This document shows, piece after piece, positions 23,001-35,200 of a stretch of 64,000 bases of DNA. The DNA comes from Vigna angularis (lineage: Eukaryota; Streptophyta; Magnoliopsida; Fabales; Fabaceae): the NCBI RefSeq assembly GCF_016808095.1, contig NC_068977.1, forward strand, positions 7,066,479-7,130,478, written 5' to 3'. The notes below the pieces were generated by a model. That model saw only the letters and a program-made list of their open reading frames with translations. It was not told the DNA's origin and made no database searches. The translations under genes were made by a program, and so were the position numbers. Each line of letters starts with the position of its first letter. Within the stretch, counting starts at the first letter, position 1.

Positions 23001-24136
23001 CTATTCAAAGCGCTCTACGGATTGAAGCAAACTCCCAGGGCATGGAACAGAAGGATTGATGAATTTTTTATAAGCTATGGACTTGAGATATGTGTTGCTA
23101 AACATATCCTGTATGTGAAGAAGAGTGGTGATGATATAATGATTGTATGTTTATACGTCGATGACCTACTGGTGACGGGTTCCAGCCTACATTGTATTGA
23201 AGAATTCAAGTAGAGGATGGAAGCACAATTCGAGATGACAGACCTTAGGGGCTCAGCTACTTTCTGGGAATGGAATTTATGCACACAGCTAGAGGCTTAG
23301 TTATGCACCAGATAACATACGTGAAGGATTTGTTGGAGAAATTTAAGATGACTGAGTGCAACATTACCAGGAATCCAATTGAGGTTAATGCTAAGCTAAA
23401 ATTTGATATAAACGAAGAAAGCATGGATGAGACAACTTATAAGCAACTGATTGGTTCCTTGCGGTACCTATGTAATAGTAGGCCAGATCTAATGTATGGG
23501 GTTGGTCTGTTGAGCCGATTTATGAGCAATCCAAAGAAGAGCCATTTGATTTCTGGTAAACGTGTTCTAAGGAGTTCTAAGAAGCAAACCATTGTTGCTC
23601 TATCAAGTTGTGAAGTAGAATATGTAGTTGGCTGTCATGCGGTATGTCAGGGTGTGTGGTTGAATGAAGTTCTAAAAGATTTAAAGGTGCAAATTGAGAG
23701 ACCATTTGTGCTACAGATGGACAACACATCTGCTATAAGTTTGGCTAAGAATCTTGTGAGCCACGGAAGAAGCAAACACATTGATGTGAAATATAATTTT
23801 TTACGTGATATGGTGAATAAAGGAAACGTTGAGTTGATTTACTGCAAAACTGAATCACAACTGGCTGACCTATTTACTAAAGCACTCAAACATGACAAAT
23901 TTGAATGTCTCAAATCTGGAATAGGTGTATTATCTCTAAGTGACTTGATTTAAGGAGGTGTATTGGATATATAATTCAAGTCCTTAGTTTATAAGTCAGT
24001 TAGTTATTTCTGTTACTCATTTTTACAGTTAGTTTTCTCTTGTATAAAAACACTATTCTTTCATTTTGTAATATACTACTGCATATCTTCTTTCTCTGTG
24101 TTTTTCATATACTCCTTAATATATGTACCACTGCTA
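20054..24136 (+). mobile_element. Ty1/copia retrotransposon 1, degenerate
   Basis: Two 178 bp LTRs (20054-20231 and 23959-24136) share most positions. They start T(G/T)TATTGGATAT and end ACC(A/G)CTGC(C/T)A. The Met-tRNA primer site TGGTATCAGAGC is at 20252-20263, and a purine tract (AAGGAGG) ends just before the right LTR. The gene order gag, protease, integrase, reverse transcriptase, RNase H identifies the copia superfamily. No matching target duplication is seen; the left LTR has TT where TG is expected. The insertion splits the duplicated spacer of gene 2. Confidence 0.92.
20364..23953 (+). pseudogene. Gag-Pol of copia element 1, broken
   Basis: The pieces in order are: a short gag N-terminus (20364-20594); a gag C-terminus with zinc knuckle CFTCHKMGNFSYEC, where the usual histidine is asparagine; protease WYLDSGCSNHMT; GAG-pre-integrase (HLRFGHLNFRDLQLL); integrase core ([28 protein letters not shown]); reverse transcriptase with LYVDDLLVTG near 23150; and RNase H. 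The middle of gag is deleted near 20590. In-frame stops or frame changes occur near 21316, 21889, 22327, 22547 and 23211. It cannot make a working polyprotein. Confidence 0.92.
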
Positions 24137-24291
24137 GTCTGCCAAAAAACAAAACAATTACCTCCTCCGTTCATAATATGAATGGACAGTTCGATCAATC
24201 AAGACAACAACGTTTTCGTAGATACCTTTCAACACTTTCCTATCGAGGGGCTCGAGGGCTCATTGGAGCCTTCTGATTCAGCTTCCAGGCT
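24137..24291 (-). other. Duplicated 5' spacer of gene 2, right half
   Basis: From about 24165 to 24291 the sequence follows the gene 1 spacer at 4440-4550 (shared CGTTCATAATATGAA, then ACGTTTTCGTAGATACC and CTTCCAGGCT). The match ends abruptly at CTTCCAGGCT, where an unrelated ALDH-like fragment begins. Confidence 0.75.
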
Positions 24292-24360
24292 CTGTATAAA
24301 ACAAACCATATGAGACCACCCAGCGATTTGAATAAATAAAATTGCAGATGCATAAACACT

Positions 24361-24402
24361 AATATATGAAGCCATTCTCTTGTGTTTCATTCCCATCGTC
24401 CA
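24361..24402 (-). pseudogene. ALDH22A1-like fragment, second piece
   Basis: On the minus strand the bases encode LDDGNETQENGFIY, resembling what I recall of plant aldehyde dehydrogenase 22A1 just after its N-terminal membrane anchor. It then meets a stop. The preceding part of the protein lies at 29470-29610, on the far side of a copia insertion and an intron-like stretch. Identification is from memory of the family and needs a database check. Confidence 0.5.
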
Positions 24403-24440
24403 ACATAGTGATAATAATAAAAATAAATTAACATCACATT

Positions 24441-27400
24441 TATTAGACTTAGAGGAAAAAATGAGAAAGCAACAAACCAAATATATCTGATGATTAAAAA
24501 CAATGCTATCACGTGACAAGAGAGATAAATTAGAAACATCGAGAGTTTTAGAGAGAGAGAGAGAGAGCAGAGAGAAGTACTCTGCTAGGGTTCCACCTTC
24601 TTCCACCAAAGACGACCAAAGTCACCGCACACCGGAGCAAAACAAAGAATAAGACAGAGAGCAAATGAAGACACTCAAGGTACTGAATATCTTCTCAGAA
24701 ATTTCATTAACCTTTACAATATGTGATTACAACTTTTATATACATGAAATGAACTGAATGTAACTGAAAACTGAAATGTTTATTGTTTATTCTAACACTC
24801 CTCCTAAACAAAAACATGATTTTCAAAGAAAACCCTCTTTTTCACCGATTGAAATCGTGAAACCATCTTCAACTGAGTAGATCTCCTCTCTGCGACGAAA
24901 ACCCTAGGTTTTCGTAACCCTTTTCTGTCGATCTTCACTGATCTCCACCTTTTTTACTCCGATCTGCTTTCTAAGAACTAGAAAGCATTCACCTTTAAGA
25001 GCCTTAGTGAGTATATCTGCAATCTGGTCTTCGGATCTGCAGTACACCACTTCGAGCTTCCCTTTGCTGACTTGTTCCCTAATGTAGTGGAACCGAGTCT
25101 CGATGTGTTTACTCCTCCCATGCGATGTAGGATGCTTGGCCAGGTCTATGGATGACTTGTTGTCCACAAGCAGTCTGACCTTCCCCTCTAATTCCATCTT
25201 CAAATCTTTCATCAATGAACACAGCCAAGCTGCCTGACACGTGGCTACACAGGCAACAATGTATTCTGCCTCACAAGATAAAAGAGCCACTACTGGTTCT
25301 TTTGTAGAGCTCCATGAGATTGGTGCTCCACCCAGAAGAACACTACCCAATAGTACTCTTCCTATCACCCTTATCTCCAGACCAATCTAAGTCTGAGTAG
25401 GCATTAATTTGTACCTCTCCTCCTGGTTTCCCTCTCGGCAACAATATTCCAAAGTTGTATGTACCTTTTAAGTATCTCAGGATTCGTTTAACAACATTCA
25501 AGTGAGACATTCTTGGATTCTGCATAAACTTGTTAATCAAACCTACACTGTAACTGATGTCTGGCCTAGTATTACATAGATACCTTAGGCTTCCAATCAT
25601 CTTTCTGTATTTAGTAGGATCAACAGCTTCTTCAGGGTCTTTTTCTAGCTTCAAATTCACCTCTGCTATACTGTTTGTAGAGTTGCAATGAAGCATGTCA
25701 AACTTAGTTAACATGTCCAATGCATATCTGGATTGATGCATCAACATTCCACCATCAGTTTTGGTAAATTCAATCCCAAGGAAGTAGCTTAACTGCAAAT
25801 CACTTATTTCAAATTCCTATAACATTTGAACTTTGAGATCAGTGATTTTCTCCTCACTACTTCCTGTGATTAGCAGATCATCCACATACAAACACACTAT
25901 CAACTTCTCTTCTCTCTCATTATGCTGACAACCCTGAACATACACTCATGTTCAGAAGCACACTTCTCAAACCCAATACTTCTCATAAACCCATCTATTC
26001 TCTGATTCCAGGCCCCTGGAGCCTGCTTGAGCCCATATAGAGCCTTCTTCAATCTGTACACCTTATTTGGATGTCTCTTATCTTCAAATCCTTGAGGTTG
26101 AACAACATAAACTTCTTCCTCCAGGTTACCATTCAAAAATGCAGACTTTACATCTAATTGATGCAAAGTCTAGTTGAACTCTGTTGCCAAGGAGACCACC
26201 AATCTAATTGTCTTTATTCTTGCCACAGGTGCAAACACCTCTCCATAGTTTATCCCAGCCTACAGTAAGAACCCTTTGGCCACCAATCTGGCCTGTTATC
26301 TAATTACCATACCTTGTGGATTTATCTTGGACTTATAAATCCATTTCAGTGCTATTGGCTTCTTGTTGGGGGGCAACTCTGTCAATTCCCAAGTCTCATT
26401 CTTCACTATTGAATCTAGTTCTTCCTGCATAGCCTTGTACCACCTTTCCTCCCTCACTGCTTGATCAAACTCCACAGGTTCAGCTTCTGCTATTAAGGCA
26501 TAGTGAACAAAATTACCTTCTGATGAAATGGTTACATCATAGGCTAGATCATAATCTCTCAAGTGTGCTGGAAAATGAGTGATTCTAGATGATCTTCTAA
26601 CACTTTCCTCCCTCCTGCATGCCTCTGACTCCACTGTTATAGGTTTATCCTCTAACACAATGGTTGATCCTTCTTTCTCATTTGATTCCCATTGCCATAT
26701 TCTCGGCTTCATCAACTACAACATCTCTGCTGATAGAAGTTGCCCCTGTTGTAGGATCAAACAACTTATACCCCCTTGTAGCATTATAGCCCACCATAAT
26801 CAATGAAACCCCTTTATCATCCAGCTTCTTCCTCAACTGATCAAGTACATGTCTGTAGCATAGACAACCAAAAATCTTCAGATGTTTGACATCTGGTTTC
26901 ACTCCTGTCCAGGCCTCCTCGGGTGTAATACCATTCAGTCTCTTTATTGGAGACAAATTCAAAATGTAGGTGACTGTCAGCATAGCCTCACCCCATAGGA
27001 AACTAGGCAACCCTTTACTCTTCAGCATGCACCTAACCATATTCAATATGGTTCTATTCTTCCTCTCTGCTGCCCCATTGTGTTGTGGTGTGTAGGGAGG
27101 GGTAACTTCATGAACTATTCCCTCTCTTTCACAGTAGTCTTTGAAATCAGTAGAGGTATACTCTCCTCCTCCATCTGTTCTCAAGACTTTCATCTTCTTC
27201 TCACTTTGCCTTTCAACAACATTTTTAAACTTTTGAAACATCTGTAACACCTTCCCATTTCTTTTCAACAAGTAGACCCAACATTTCCTAGTCCAATCAT
27301 CAATGAACAATAAGAAATACCTACTGCCCCCAGGTGTTTCTACTTGTATAGGGCCACACACATCTAAATAGACCACCCTAAGCTTCTCTGCTGATTTCTG

Positions 27401-29413
27401 AGGTAAGAATTTTTGAAAAACACCCCTGGTCTATTTGCATATGACACACTCCTTGCACACTGTTTCTGGGATGTTCACCTTTGGTAAGCCAATTACCATA
27501 CTCTTCTGGCTTAACTAGGATAGATCTTTAAAGTTTAGGTGTCCAAATCTGAGGTGTCACAACCATTCTTCCTTACTCTCTGTTGCAGTAAAACACTGAT
27601 GATTTACTACCTCCATCACCACCTTAAATGTTCTATTCTGTGACAGCTAGGCTTGCACAATAACCTTCCTATTCTGGTTGAAAACACTGAGGCAATTGTT
27701 CTCCATTTTCATCATGTAACCCTTCTGCAAAAGTTGCCCCAAGCTTAGCAAATTGGTCTTATACAGTACCTCTTCAATTATCACCTCTCTTCCATCTTCA
27801 CCTCTCAAAACCACCCTGCCAGAACCCTTTGCAGCCAAGCTGCTGTTGTCTGCAAATCTAATTTTACTATGTTCAACCCCATGCATTCTCATAAACCAAT
27901 CCTTTCTCTCGGTCATGTGAGTGGAACATCCAGAGTCTAAATACCACACGGTATTTTCTGGTTGATTTTCATCAGTATTGGCCATCAAGATCACTGCTTC
28001 AGAGTATGAATCTTCCTCCTGGGCCATATTAGCCCTTTTCTTGGGTTTATTCTTCGCTCATTCTCCCTTCCAGCACTCCTTAGCATAGTGACCATATTTC
28101 TGACAGTTGTAACATTTGACTTTCTTCTTGTCAAACTTTCATTCTCCTCCAAATTTCTGGTTTCTTCCTTTCTCAGATTCACTGGAATCTTCCCCTTGAT
28201 GTTCTTGTGAATCTTTACCTTTCTTGCTATCTTTACTCCATTTCTTGAACCCCTTTTTCCCTTTAAACTAAGATCTAGCATGTAAGGCCTGTTCTTGGCA
28301 CTATTTGCGCTCATTGATGCGATACTCATGAGCTTCTAATGAGTGCAACAGCTCCTCAATCTCCACAGTCTCCATTTTTCGAGTTTCCTCAATAGTCACC
28401 ACAACATTGTCAAATCTGGATGTTAGAGTTCTCAGGATTTTGTCAACAATATACTCATCAGAAATCCCATCTTTACACACCCTCATTTTATTCATCAATT
28501 CTTGTACGTTGTCAAAATATTCTGCCACGGTTTCGCTCTCATCCATGACTAGAATCTCAAACTGTCTTCTTAGTGCCTGCAATTTCACCTTCTTGTTCTT
28601 GTCTCCATCACCATAGGTCTTCACTAGGATGTCCCGTACCTCCTTAGCAATAGCAGCCTTGGAGATCTTGTTAAAGATCTTTGGGCTGACACACTGGTAC
28701 AACAAGAATCTTGCCTTGCTGTCCAGTTTCACTTGCATCTTGTAACTCTTCTTCTCTTCTTCAGAAGCCCTTCCACTCAATTCAGGCAATCTGTCTTCTA
28801 TCACTTCTGAAACATCCTGGAAGCCAAAGATGGCTTCCATCTTGATGCGCCAGTCATCAAATTGCTTCCCATCAAACATTGGTAATGGTCCCTGTATTCC
28901 TCTAATTCTCGCCATCCTTTCTTGCTAGATCCTTGTAGTTCTTTGATTTTCACACACCCAAAGAAACCTTCTTTCTCCTCTTCTGAATACACACAATTCT
29001 AGTCACAAATCACACACCCATTTCACACACACCAGAAAATACAATCTATGCTCTTGATACCATATTAGACTTAGGGGCAAAACCAAGAAAACATCAAACC
29101 AAATATCTCTGATGATTAAAAGCAATGCTACCACGTGAAAAAAGAGAGAAATTAGAAACGTCGAGAGTTTTAGAGAGAGAGACCAGAGAGAAGTACTCTG
29201 CTAGGGTTCCACTTTCTTCCACCAGAGACGGCCAGAGCCACCACATACCGGAGCAAAACAAAGAACAAGACAGAGAGCAAATGAAGGCACTCAAGGTACT
29301 GAATATTTTCTCAGAAATTTCATTAACCTTTACAATATGTGATTACAACTTTTATATACATGAAATGAACTTAATGTAACTGAAAACTGAAATGTTTATT
29401 GTTTATTCTAACA
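24441..29413 (-). mobile_element. Ty1/copia retrotransposon 2, full length but degenerate
   Basis: The LTRs at 24441-24797 (357 bp) and 29063-29413 (351 bp) are closely similar. On the minus strand they begin TGTTAGAATAAAC and end GTCTAATA. The 5 bp target duplication ACATT is at 24436-24440 and 29414-29418. Next to the 5' LTR is TGGTATCAAGAGC (complement at 29050-29062), a Met-tRNA primer site with one extra A. GGAGGAG lies just before the 3' LTR. Length is 4973 bp, normal for copia. It is inserted in an ALDH-like fragment. Confidence 0.96.
24904..28915 (-). pseudogene. Gag-Pol of copia element 2, broken
   Basis: Reading leftward: gag (28301-28915, 204 aa, starting MARIRGIQGPLPMFDGKQFD); a shifted zinc-knuckle region (27991-28329); protease WYLDSGCSTHMT near 27940; integrase ([22 protein letters not shown]) at 26678-27376; reverse transcriptase in several pieces (25900-26715), with the VDDL motif region near 25880; and RNase H (24904-25368). 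Many frames are broken by single stops (for example near 27430, 26290, 26170 and 25820), typical of an old copy. Gag is the least damaged part. Confidence 0.93.
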
Positions 29414-29419
29414 ACATTT

Positions 29420-29680
29420 TCAGTGTGGCAACAAAATTACGTGCAATAGGGAGTGAAAACAGAGAGTAACATCAAAGGAGTTGACGTCAATGGAAGGAAC
29501 CTTGGGAGGAATGAGAATGAGAAGGAACTTGCAGATGACGAAAGCCAGTGCTAGAACGAGTAAGGGCCACCAAAAACGCCATTGGAAGAACTTCACAGCA
29601 GATTCAAAGAAAAGTAGTTGGATAGGGTTTAGAGAAGGTTGGGAAGTGTTTTTTGTTTTCCAAACCCTTTTGAGCAACAA
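29420..29680 (-). pseudogene. ALDH22A1-like fragment, N-terminal membrane anchor piece
   Basis: The frame includes [20 protein letters not shown] followed by [16 protein letters not shown]. This is the N-terminal membrane anchor and next motif I associate with plant aldehyde dehydrogenase 22A1. After SIDVNSFDV the frame runs into a non-coding stretch starting GTTACT, which could be a decayed intron. A short second piece lies at 24361-24402. The catalytic dehydrogenase domain is absent. The fragment was probably captured or transposed here, then split by copia 2. Confidence 0.6.
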
Positions 29681-29689
29681 ACAACATCA

Positions 29690-30889
29690 AAAACTCACTC
29701 CATAAAAAATCTCTTGACATAAGAAATTACAATACATGGCAACATACCTATCATGAATCACGTTGTAGCTACGGTACCACTGAAATGAAACAAATTGCAA
29801 AACATGATTTCAAACAAAAAATAGGGAAAATGACGGCGTTGAGGATTAACGTGATGAATGAAAATAAAGAGAAGAATGGGTGTTGTGATGGATGTAGATG
29901 AAAAGAAGAGTGCGTGGATTTTTTTAGACAATGTAGATGAAAAAAAGACGAAGGAGTAAGAGAATGCAAACCAAGGGAACATGAATGATTGCTGAAATGT
30001 TTTTAGGAATGTTTTATTAAGGTTTAATACCTATTTTGGTCCCGCAGTTTGTAGGATGTGTTCAAAGTTATCCTCCATTTGTTTCAAAAGTTCACTAACG
30101 TCCTATATTTTGCAAAAATGGTTCACGTTAGTCATTTTTACTTACGGCGTTAAAAAGGCTAACGACAGACTTGCTCTGCTGGCAAAAACTTGATGACGCG
30201 TACAATTATTATTGATGTGACACTGTGAGGTCATTTGAGGCCAATGAGAAGATGGTACATGACAGATCCCTTTCCACCCAAATTTAGAGTTTCACAATTG
30301 TAGAATGGCAAGGGCTTTCTCTAAACTTTTATCACCACTCGGTTTGGACTAGGAGTTTTTCGGATAACGTCCCTGGGTTTTGTTTACGAGAGTGACAGTT
30401 CATTGAGAACTTTTATCACCGCTCGGTTTGGACTAGGAGTTTTTCGGATAACATCCCTCGGTTTGTTTACAAGAGTGAAGTTCGTTGAGAACTTTTATCA
30501 CCGCTCGGTTTGGACCAGAGATTCTTGGAGAGCATTTCTTGGGTTTTGTATCTACGGTCGTTCTTCCAGTAAATTGGACGATGATGCAAGGCCTCTTATT
30601 GCTTTTCGGCATGTCATGGAAGAAGTGGCTTTCTATCTGCCTCTCACTTTTGCTGGAATTAAGATATACCATGATCTGTAAGAATAATGAAGGTGGCTTT
30701 TGACAACAAATAAGTAAGAGACAAGTGTTGGACTTAATAAACGTTAACCAATAGTGTTATAAGACATTAGTCTAAGTCTTAGACTTTAAATAGAATGATA
30801 ATGATGTCATATATTTTTATCTTGTCACAAAGTGGTTCAAGAAAATAAAGATCTTGCTTGCAACCGTTCAATTATTTGCTTATGTAAAA
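29690..30889. other. Intergenic sequence with repeat-rich GC patches
   Basis: No gene is supported. GGTTTAATACCTATTTTGGTCCC near 30021 resembles ends of legume Mutator-type MITEs, but I find no inverted partner. A short tandem repeat lies at 30323-30575. The small frames at 29758-29982 and 30403-30703 lack family features. Confidence 0.5.
30323..30575. repeat. Three copies of an ~83 bp tandem repeat
   Basis: AACTTTTATCACC(A/G)CTCGG starts at about 30323, 30408 and 30490, each followed by TTTGGAC(T/C)AG(G)AG and a block ending in GGGTTTTG or similar. The third copy is partly diverged. Confidence 0.85.
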
Positions 30890-31792
30890 ATAATTTCTTA
30901 TAACCAATGTTTTTATTATGAGAGCCTTATATATTATATTATTAATCATATATATATATATATATATATATATTTAATATCTATATAAAATAGTTATTAT
31001 AATATCTACTGTCAATTAGATATTTGGATTTTAATGTGGTTTATCATAAAACTCAAACACTATTGTAAAATAATATAAGGGCATATTTTTTATTATTTTA
31101 TTTTCATATTCATGTTTTAAAAATACTTATTTTGTTGATGAAGTTTCAAGTAGAGATGCCATGTAGTGTAGCTTTCGCTTTGTTGAAAGTTTTTGGTGTC
31201 GATCTGAAGTAGCAATGTCGAGACCGAGCGCTCGTCTTGGTTCCCTACAATTTCAGCGGGATGTCGCTCGGCCCCACGGTGGGCGCCAAAATGTTTCGGT
31301 AGGGATTTGTAGGACCGAGAAACTAACCTTTTCTGATGTGGCTTTGCTGCTTTCCGACGCTAGAATCGAGTGCTCCGCTCGCTTGGACTTCGAATGTCGT
31401 TCGGTTGTGCTCTTGATGGGGGGAGGTACCTGCAAAAGGCACTCCGACGCTCAAGTTAGGAGCAATTTTGTTGACTATTTATCACACTTTAATATTTAAG
31501 TCCTTATCGGACGTAAGTAGAACGTAGTGAAGTCTCAGTTGAACGTACCTGACCTTTGACCCTATGAGTGTATTTATAAGTGTTTCATAGATCAAATAAA
31601 AACAACCTTACCTAGAGATCCGATTAGTTACTCATAAATGACCTTATCAATATCTTAACTGCTTATCATGATCTTCAGATCTTCAGATCTTCAATTAGAT
31701 ATTGATTGTTTTATTCTTTTTTGATTATTTTATCTTTTGTTAGACTACTGGCCCAATAGTACTTTAAGTGTTAGCCCAATTATGGTCCATCA
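30890..31792 (-). mobile_element. Truncated LTR retroelement, same family as the 52-60 kb element
   Basis: On the minus strand an LTR ends at 31292 with CTACCGAAACA, followed by TTTTGGCGCCCACCG, the primer-site region. It continues into an internal segment (31291 down to about 30890) that matches 55488-55720 in the 52-60 kb element, including GTAGCAATGTCGAGACCGA. The LTR carries the conserved CTTGAGCGTCGGAGTGCC block near 31440-31460. The LTR outer end (about 31792) is an estimate. No second LTR is seen, so the element is truncated. Confidence 0.7.
30952..30973. repeat. (TA)n microsatellite
   Basis: About ten TA dinucleotides lie inside the AT-rich internal part of the truncated retroelement. 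Confidence 0.9.
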
Positions 31793-32038
31793 CTATTTAA
31801 CACGATTGACTTTAATTGATGCGGTTGATGATAACTTGGACGTGTAGAAACAACAAGTATTTCTTTTAGTGACAATTTGTTAGTAATTATGTGAATTCCT
31901 TATAAAGAATATTTTTAGTTCAATTGATAGAGACTCAAGAAAAATTTACTAATTTTTTTTTCTAATGTGCAAATCACTTAAAATTTAAGCGGTAATAATA
32001 GTAAAACTAAATGAAAGAAAAAAACATTTATCTGTTTT

Positions 32039-34657
32039 TGTGAGACCCTAGAAAATAACGTAAGCTGGAGTACGCGTGGCAGCTGGATAACGAGACACCT
32101 CAGCAACGTACGTGGCAGCTACAGGAAGAAGCATTTCAACAGCGGACGCCAGGTGTCACGCTGCATGGAGCCTGGAGTGCCGAGCGCTGTGCAGACTGCG
32201 TGTCATTCGGAGAGCGCGACAGTTCATTAACGAACCAGGTGTCACGACTAGGGGAGTCTGGAACGCGTTAGTGGGATGCACGTGGCGGACGAGGAGTGGA
32301 CGTTCGTTCTCGACTGTGGAGCAGAATTGGGTTTTTCAGAAAAACACTTCACTCTCCTCTGCATGCATTTTTCCCCACCCAAACTCAAAACTTAACTCTT
32401 CATCTTCTCCAACTTCTCTCTAGAACACCCAACTTCTCTCTACTGAAAATCTCACACCTCTTCTTCGATCAACTTGCAGCACCGTAGAAACATTCACCCA
32501 GCTGTAAGCTACCAACTGAACCGAACAGAATTAGAGTCTAAGCTGGTAAGTTCCCTTCTCTAGTAGTTGTCCATTTAGGGTTTCGTACGAAACCATGCTC
32601 TCGGTGCATGCATGGACTGTATCTAAGTAATCTCTGATTTTGGTATTTAGATCAAGTGAAAGTGTCTAGTGAAACTGAGGGTGGAACACTGTAAGAGATA
32701 AACCCAACTTTTGCTTTAGGGCGTACACTGCTATCCAGGTAAGGGAAGCTTATATGTTTAATTTATAGTTGTATGTGATATGATCTGAATTTGCATGTGT
32801 GAAAAGCATGATGGTTGAGCTGTTATGATTGTTTACTGATATCGGATATGATTTTCTGGGTTGTTGAACTGCATGTTGGTTGATACGTATGAATGATGGA
32901 TGAATACTATAATGTATGAGTTATTAATATGTTGATTGTTGAACGTGAATAAATCTGGAAGTGAAAGTTATAAAGTTCATAAATTTGAGAATCAATCTGA
33001 AGTATAAAGTATAAGTTAAATTGTTGAAATCTGGAAATTTGTTAAGGTTGAGAAATCTGCACTTAAATCATGCCTTGATAAATGACGCTCGTCACTGTAC
33101 GGTCTTAGACCGTTTGGTTTTCCTTAAAATAACTTAGAATGGAATTATTTCATTTGGAAAGAATTCCGCTCGAGAACGAGCGTCCCCATTTGAATGTCTG
33201 AGCGTTCGTTCAGCTCAACTGAATATAAATATTTGAAACTTATAAATACGGAACGCTCGGTCTTTAACCGAAGCGTTCGTCCTTATAGCGTTCGGCCTTC
33301 TGTCGAACGTTCGTTCTTAATAGCATTCGGCCTTCTGTCGAACGTTCGTCCTTAACAGCGCTCGGTCTTGTACCGAACGTTCGTCCTAATTAGCACTCGG
33401 TTTTACACCAAGCGTTCGTCCTAAATAGCGTTCGGTTTTTAGGACTATAATATTCATTTTCTCTCACGTTCGTTCAATTATTGGCATCGGTCTTCTGTAT
33501 ACGAATTACTACAAAGATAATTCTAAATATTCTTGACCTTTTTTTTTTTACATTGGATCTGATCTAAGGTCTTCATAACGAAATTTTCTTCAAGTACCAC
33601 GGTACGTCCAAACGAGTCAGTTCATTTAATTGGTCGAATTCGATAGTAACGTTCGTTGTATACTTCTCTGATTATTTCGTACCTTCATCTAGACGTTCGT
33701 CCTAATTCTTCCAGAGGACTGAACGTTCGTCATTTTATGCTCTTAAATCTAAGGATGTAAATGATTAGGAATTATGGTAACTTAAGATGTGAACACTATA
33801 TGGAGTGATATTATGATATTGAATTTTGGACGAGCGTTCCAGGGAGGAACGTCTTATATATGTTGAATATTGGATTGGTAAAGTATGACTGTGGGCATGC
33901 TAATGCTGGCTTGGTCCATCCTGATATTCCGTGATACTCATCTTCATGTAGAGGAGAGTAATTCATGTGTGGGAATGGCAGGAGGTCCTTAGTCCATAAG
34001 TTAACATGGGCGACGTAAGAACGGACTGACCTCGAGTGGCAGCTGTTTGGTGTATCCCAGTTACTACACCACTCGGGTGCAAGGACGCCTGTAGCTACAC
34101 GGTTCATACAGTCCGGACGGTCGGTCTTATATATATATATATATATATTTCTATGTTACATTGTGTTAACTGGTATGTTGTATGTGTAAGTTGGAATGTT
34201 GAACGTATATGTTGAATGTATGAATTAAATATTATAAGCTTACCCTTTTCGTTTTTCCTTGTGTTGTCCATTGTATCTGTACGTTCGTCCTGTCTTGCAA
34301 TGATCATCCGTGTGGATGTGAGCAGAAGGAGAAGCCACTCCAGAGGACGTGATTCGAGGGAGAAGAAACTTAGTTGAAGTGGAAGCGAGAGCGGAGCAGT
34401 AGGACGTCCGTCTTTCATTTTTGTTTAGAGCGCTTGTAGATGTTTAGATTGTAATAGTAACTTATGAGGACGTTCGATTTTCTTTTCTTTTGTAAAAACC
34501 GTTCGTCTGATTTAATCCCTGTAACTAACCGCTCGTTATTTTGTGCTGGAGCCGTTCGGCTCTTAAAATTTCTTTTAGGAATATAAAGACTGTTCACTTC
34601 ACTGTTAATTGTAATTAATTCTGATTAATAGTAATTACTATATTTTGGGATGTTACA
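32039..34657. mobile_element. Solo LTR, 2.6 kb
   Basis: The segment begins TGTGAGACCC and ends TTTTGGGATGTTACA, and is flanked by the 5 bp duplication GTTTT (32034-32038 and 34658-34662). It carries no coding sequence and no partner LTR. It shares the terminal pattern and an internal block (ATGATCATCCG, then GAGCAGAAG, near 34298-34328) with the solo LTR at 5370-7546. Confidence 0.92.
33250..33480. repeat. Short tandem repeat built on CGAACGTTCGTCC
   Basis: Blocks of the form GCGTTCGGCCTTCTGTCGAA followed by CGTTCGTCCTTA recur about every 32-35 bp, six times, with drift. The palindromic core CGAACGTTCG is frequent in the rest of this LTR too. Confidence 0.85.
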
Positions 34658-34662
34658 GTTTT

Positions 34663-35200
34663 CATTATCAGCTCTTATATTTTCAATATAAGAGTTATTT
34701 GATGAATTCGTTTAGTCCTAAATGATTAGATTGAGTCTCATTATTCGTAACAATTAGATTATTAGTAACAATTAGAATACATAAGTAGATAAATACACTT
34801 TTAAATCAAAAGGGAAAATCAATCAAATAATAATAAAGAATATTAAAAAAAATGAACAAATATGTTATTCCATTAGAAATGTATAATTTTTTATTTATAT
34901 AACACAATATAACTTCGAGTTATAACATATTATATATATTATTAAATATTAGTGTATAAATAGACTTTGATAAAAGAAAAAATACCGTTTCAAGTATTTT
35001 GGTGTATAATAGGTAAATTTACCAGTAAACGTGTCTTCTTACATTAGGAGGAAATAGAAGAAGCCTGATTGATATAGAGAGATAACCCTACTTTAACACT
35101 ACAACCACGAAACTGAATACATAAATTTGGAGTATCCAGATAATATTAGGTCTTCAAATGTAACTGTTTAAGCAAACCTTTTCATGTTTTACTGGTAACT
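34663..35200. other. 3' flank of receptor gene 3, no gene seen
   Basis: AT-rich sequence between the solo LTR and the stop codon of gene 3. It presumably holds the 3' UTR of gene 3. No recognisable homology to the other gene 3' flanks was found by eye. Confidence 0.55.

Noticed and set aside
30403..30703. Overlapping plus-strand frames in the 83 bp repeat
   Set aside because: The repeat explains the similarity between frames; no start context or domain supports a gene.
32112..32487. Frames at the left part of the 2.6 kb solo LTR
   Set aside because: They lie wholly inside an LTR bounded by a target duplication and show no domain.
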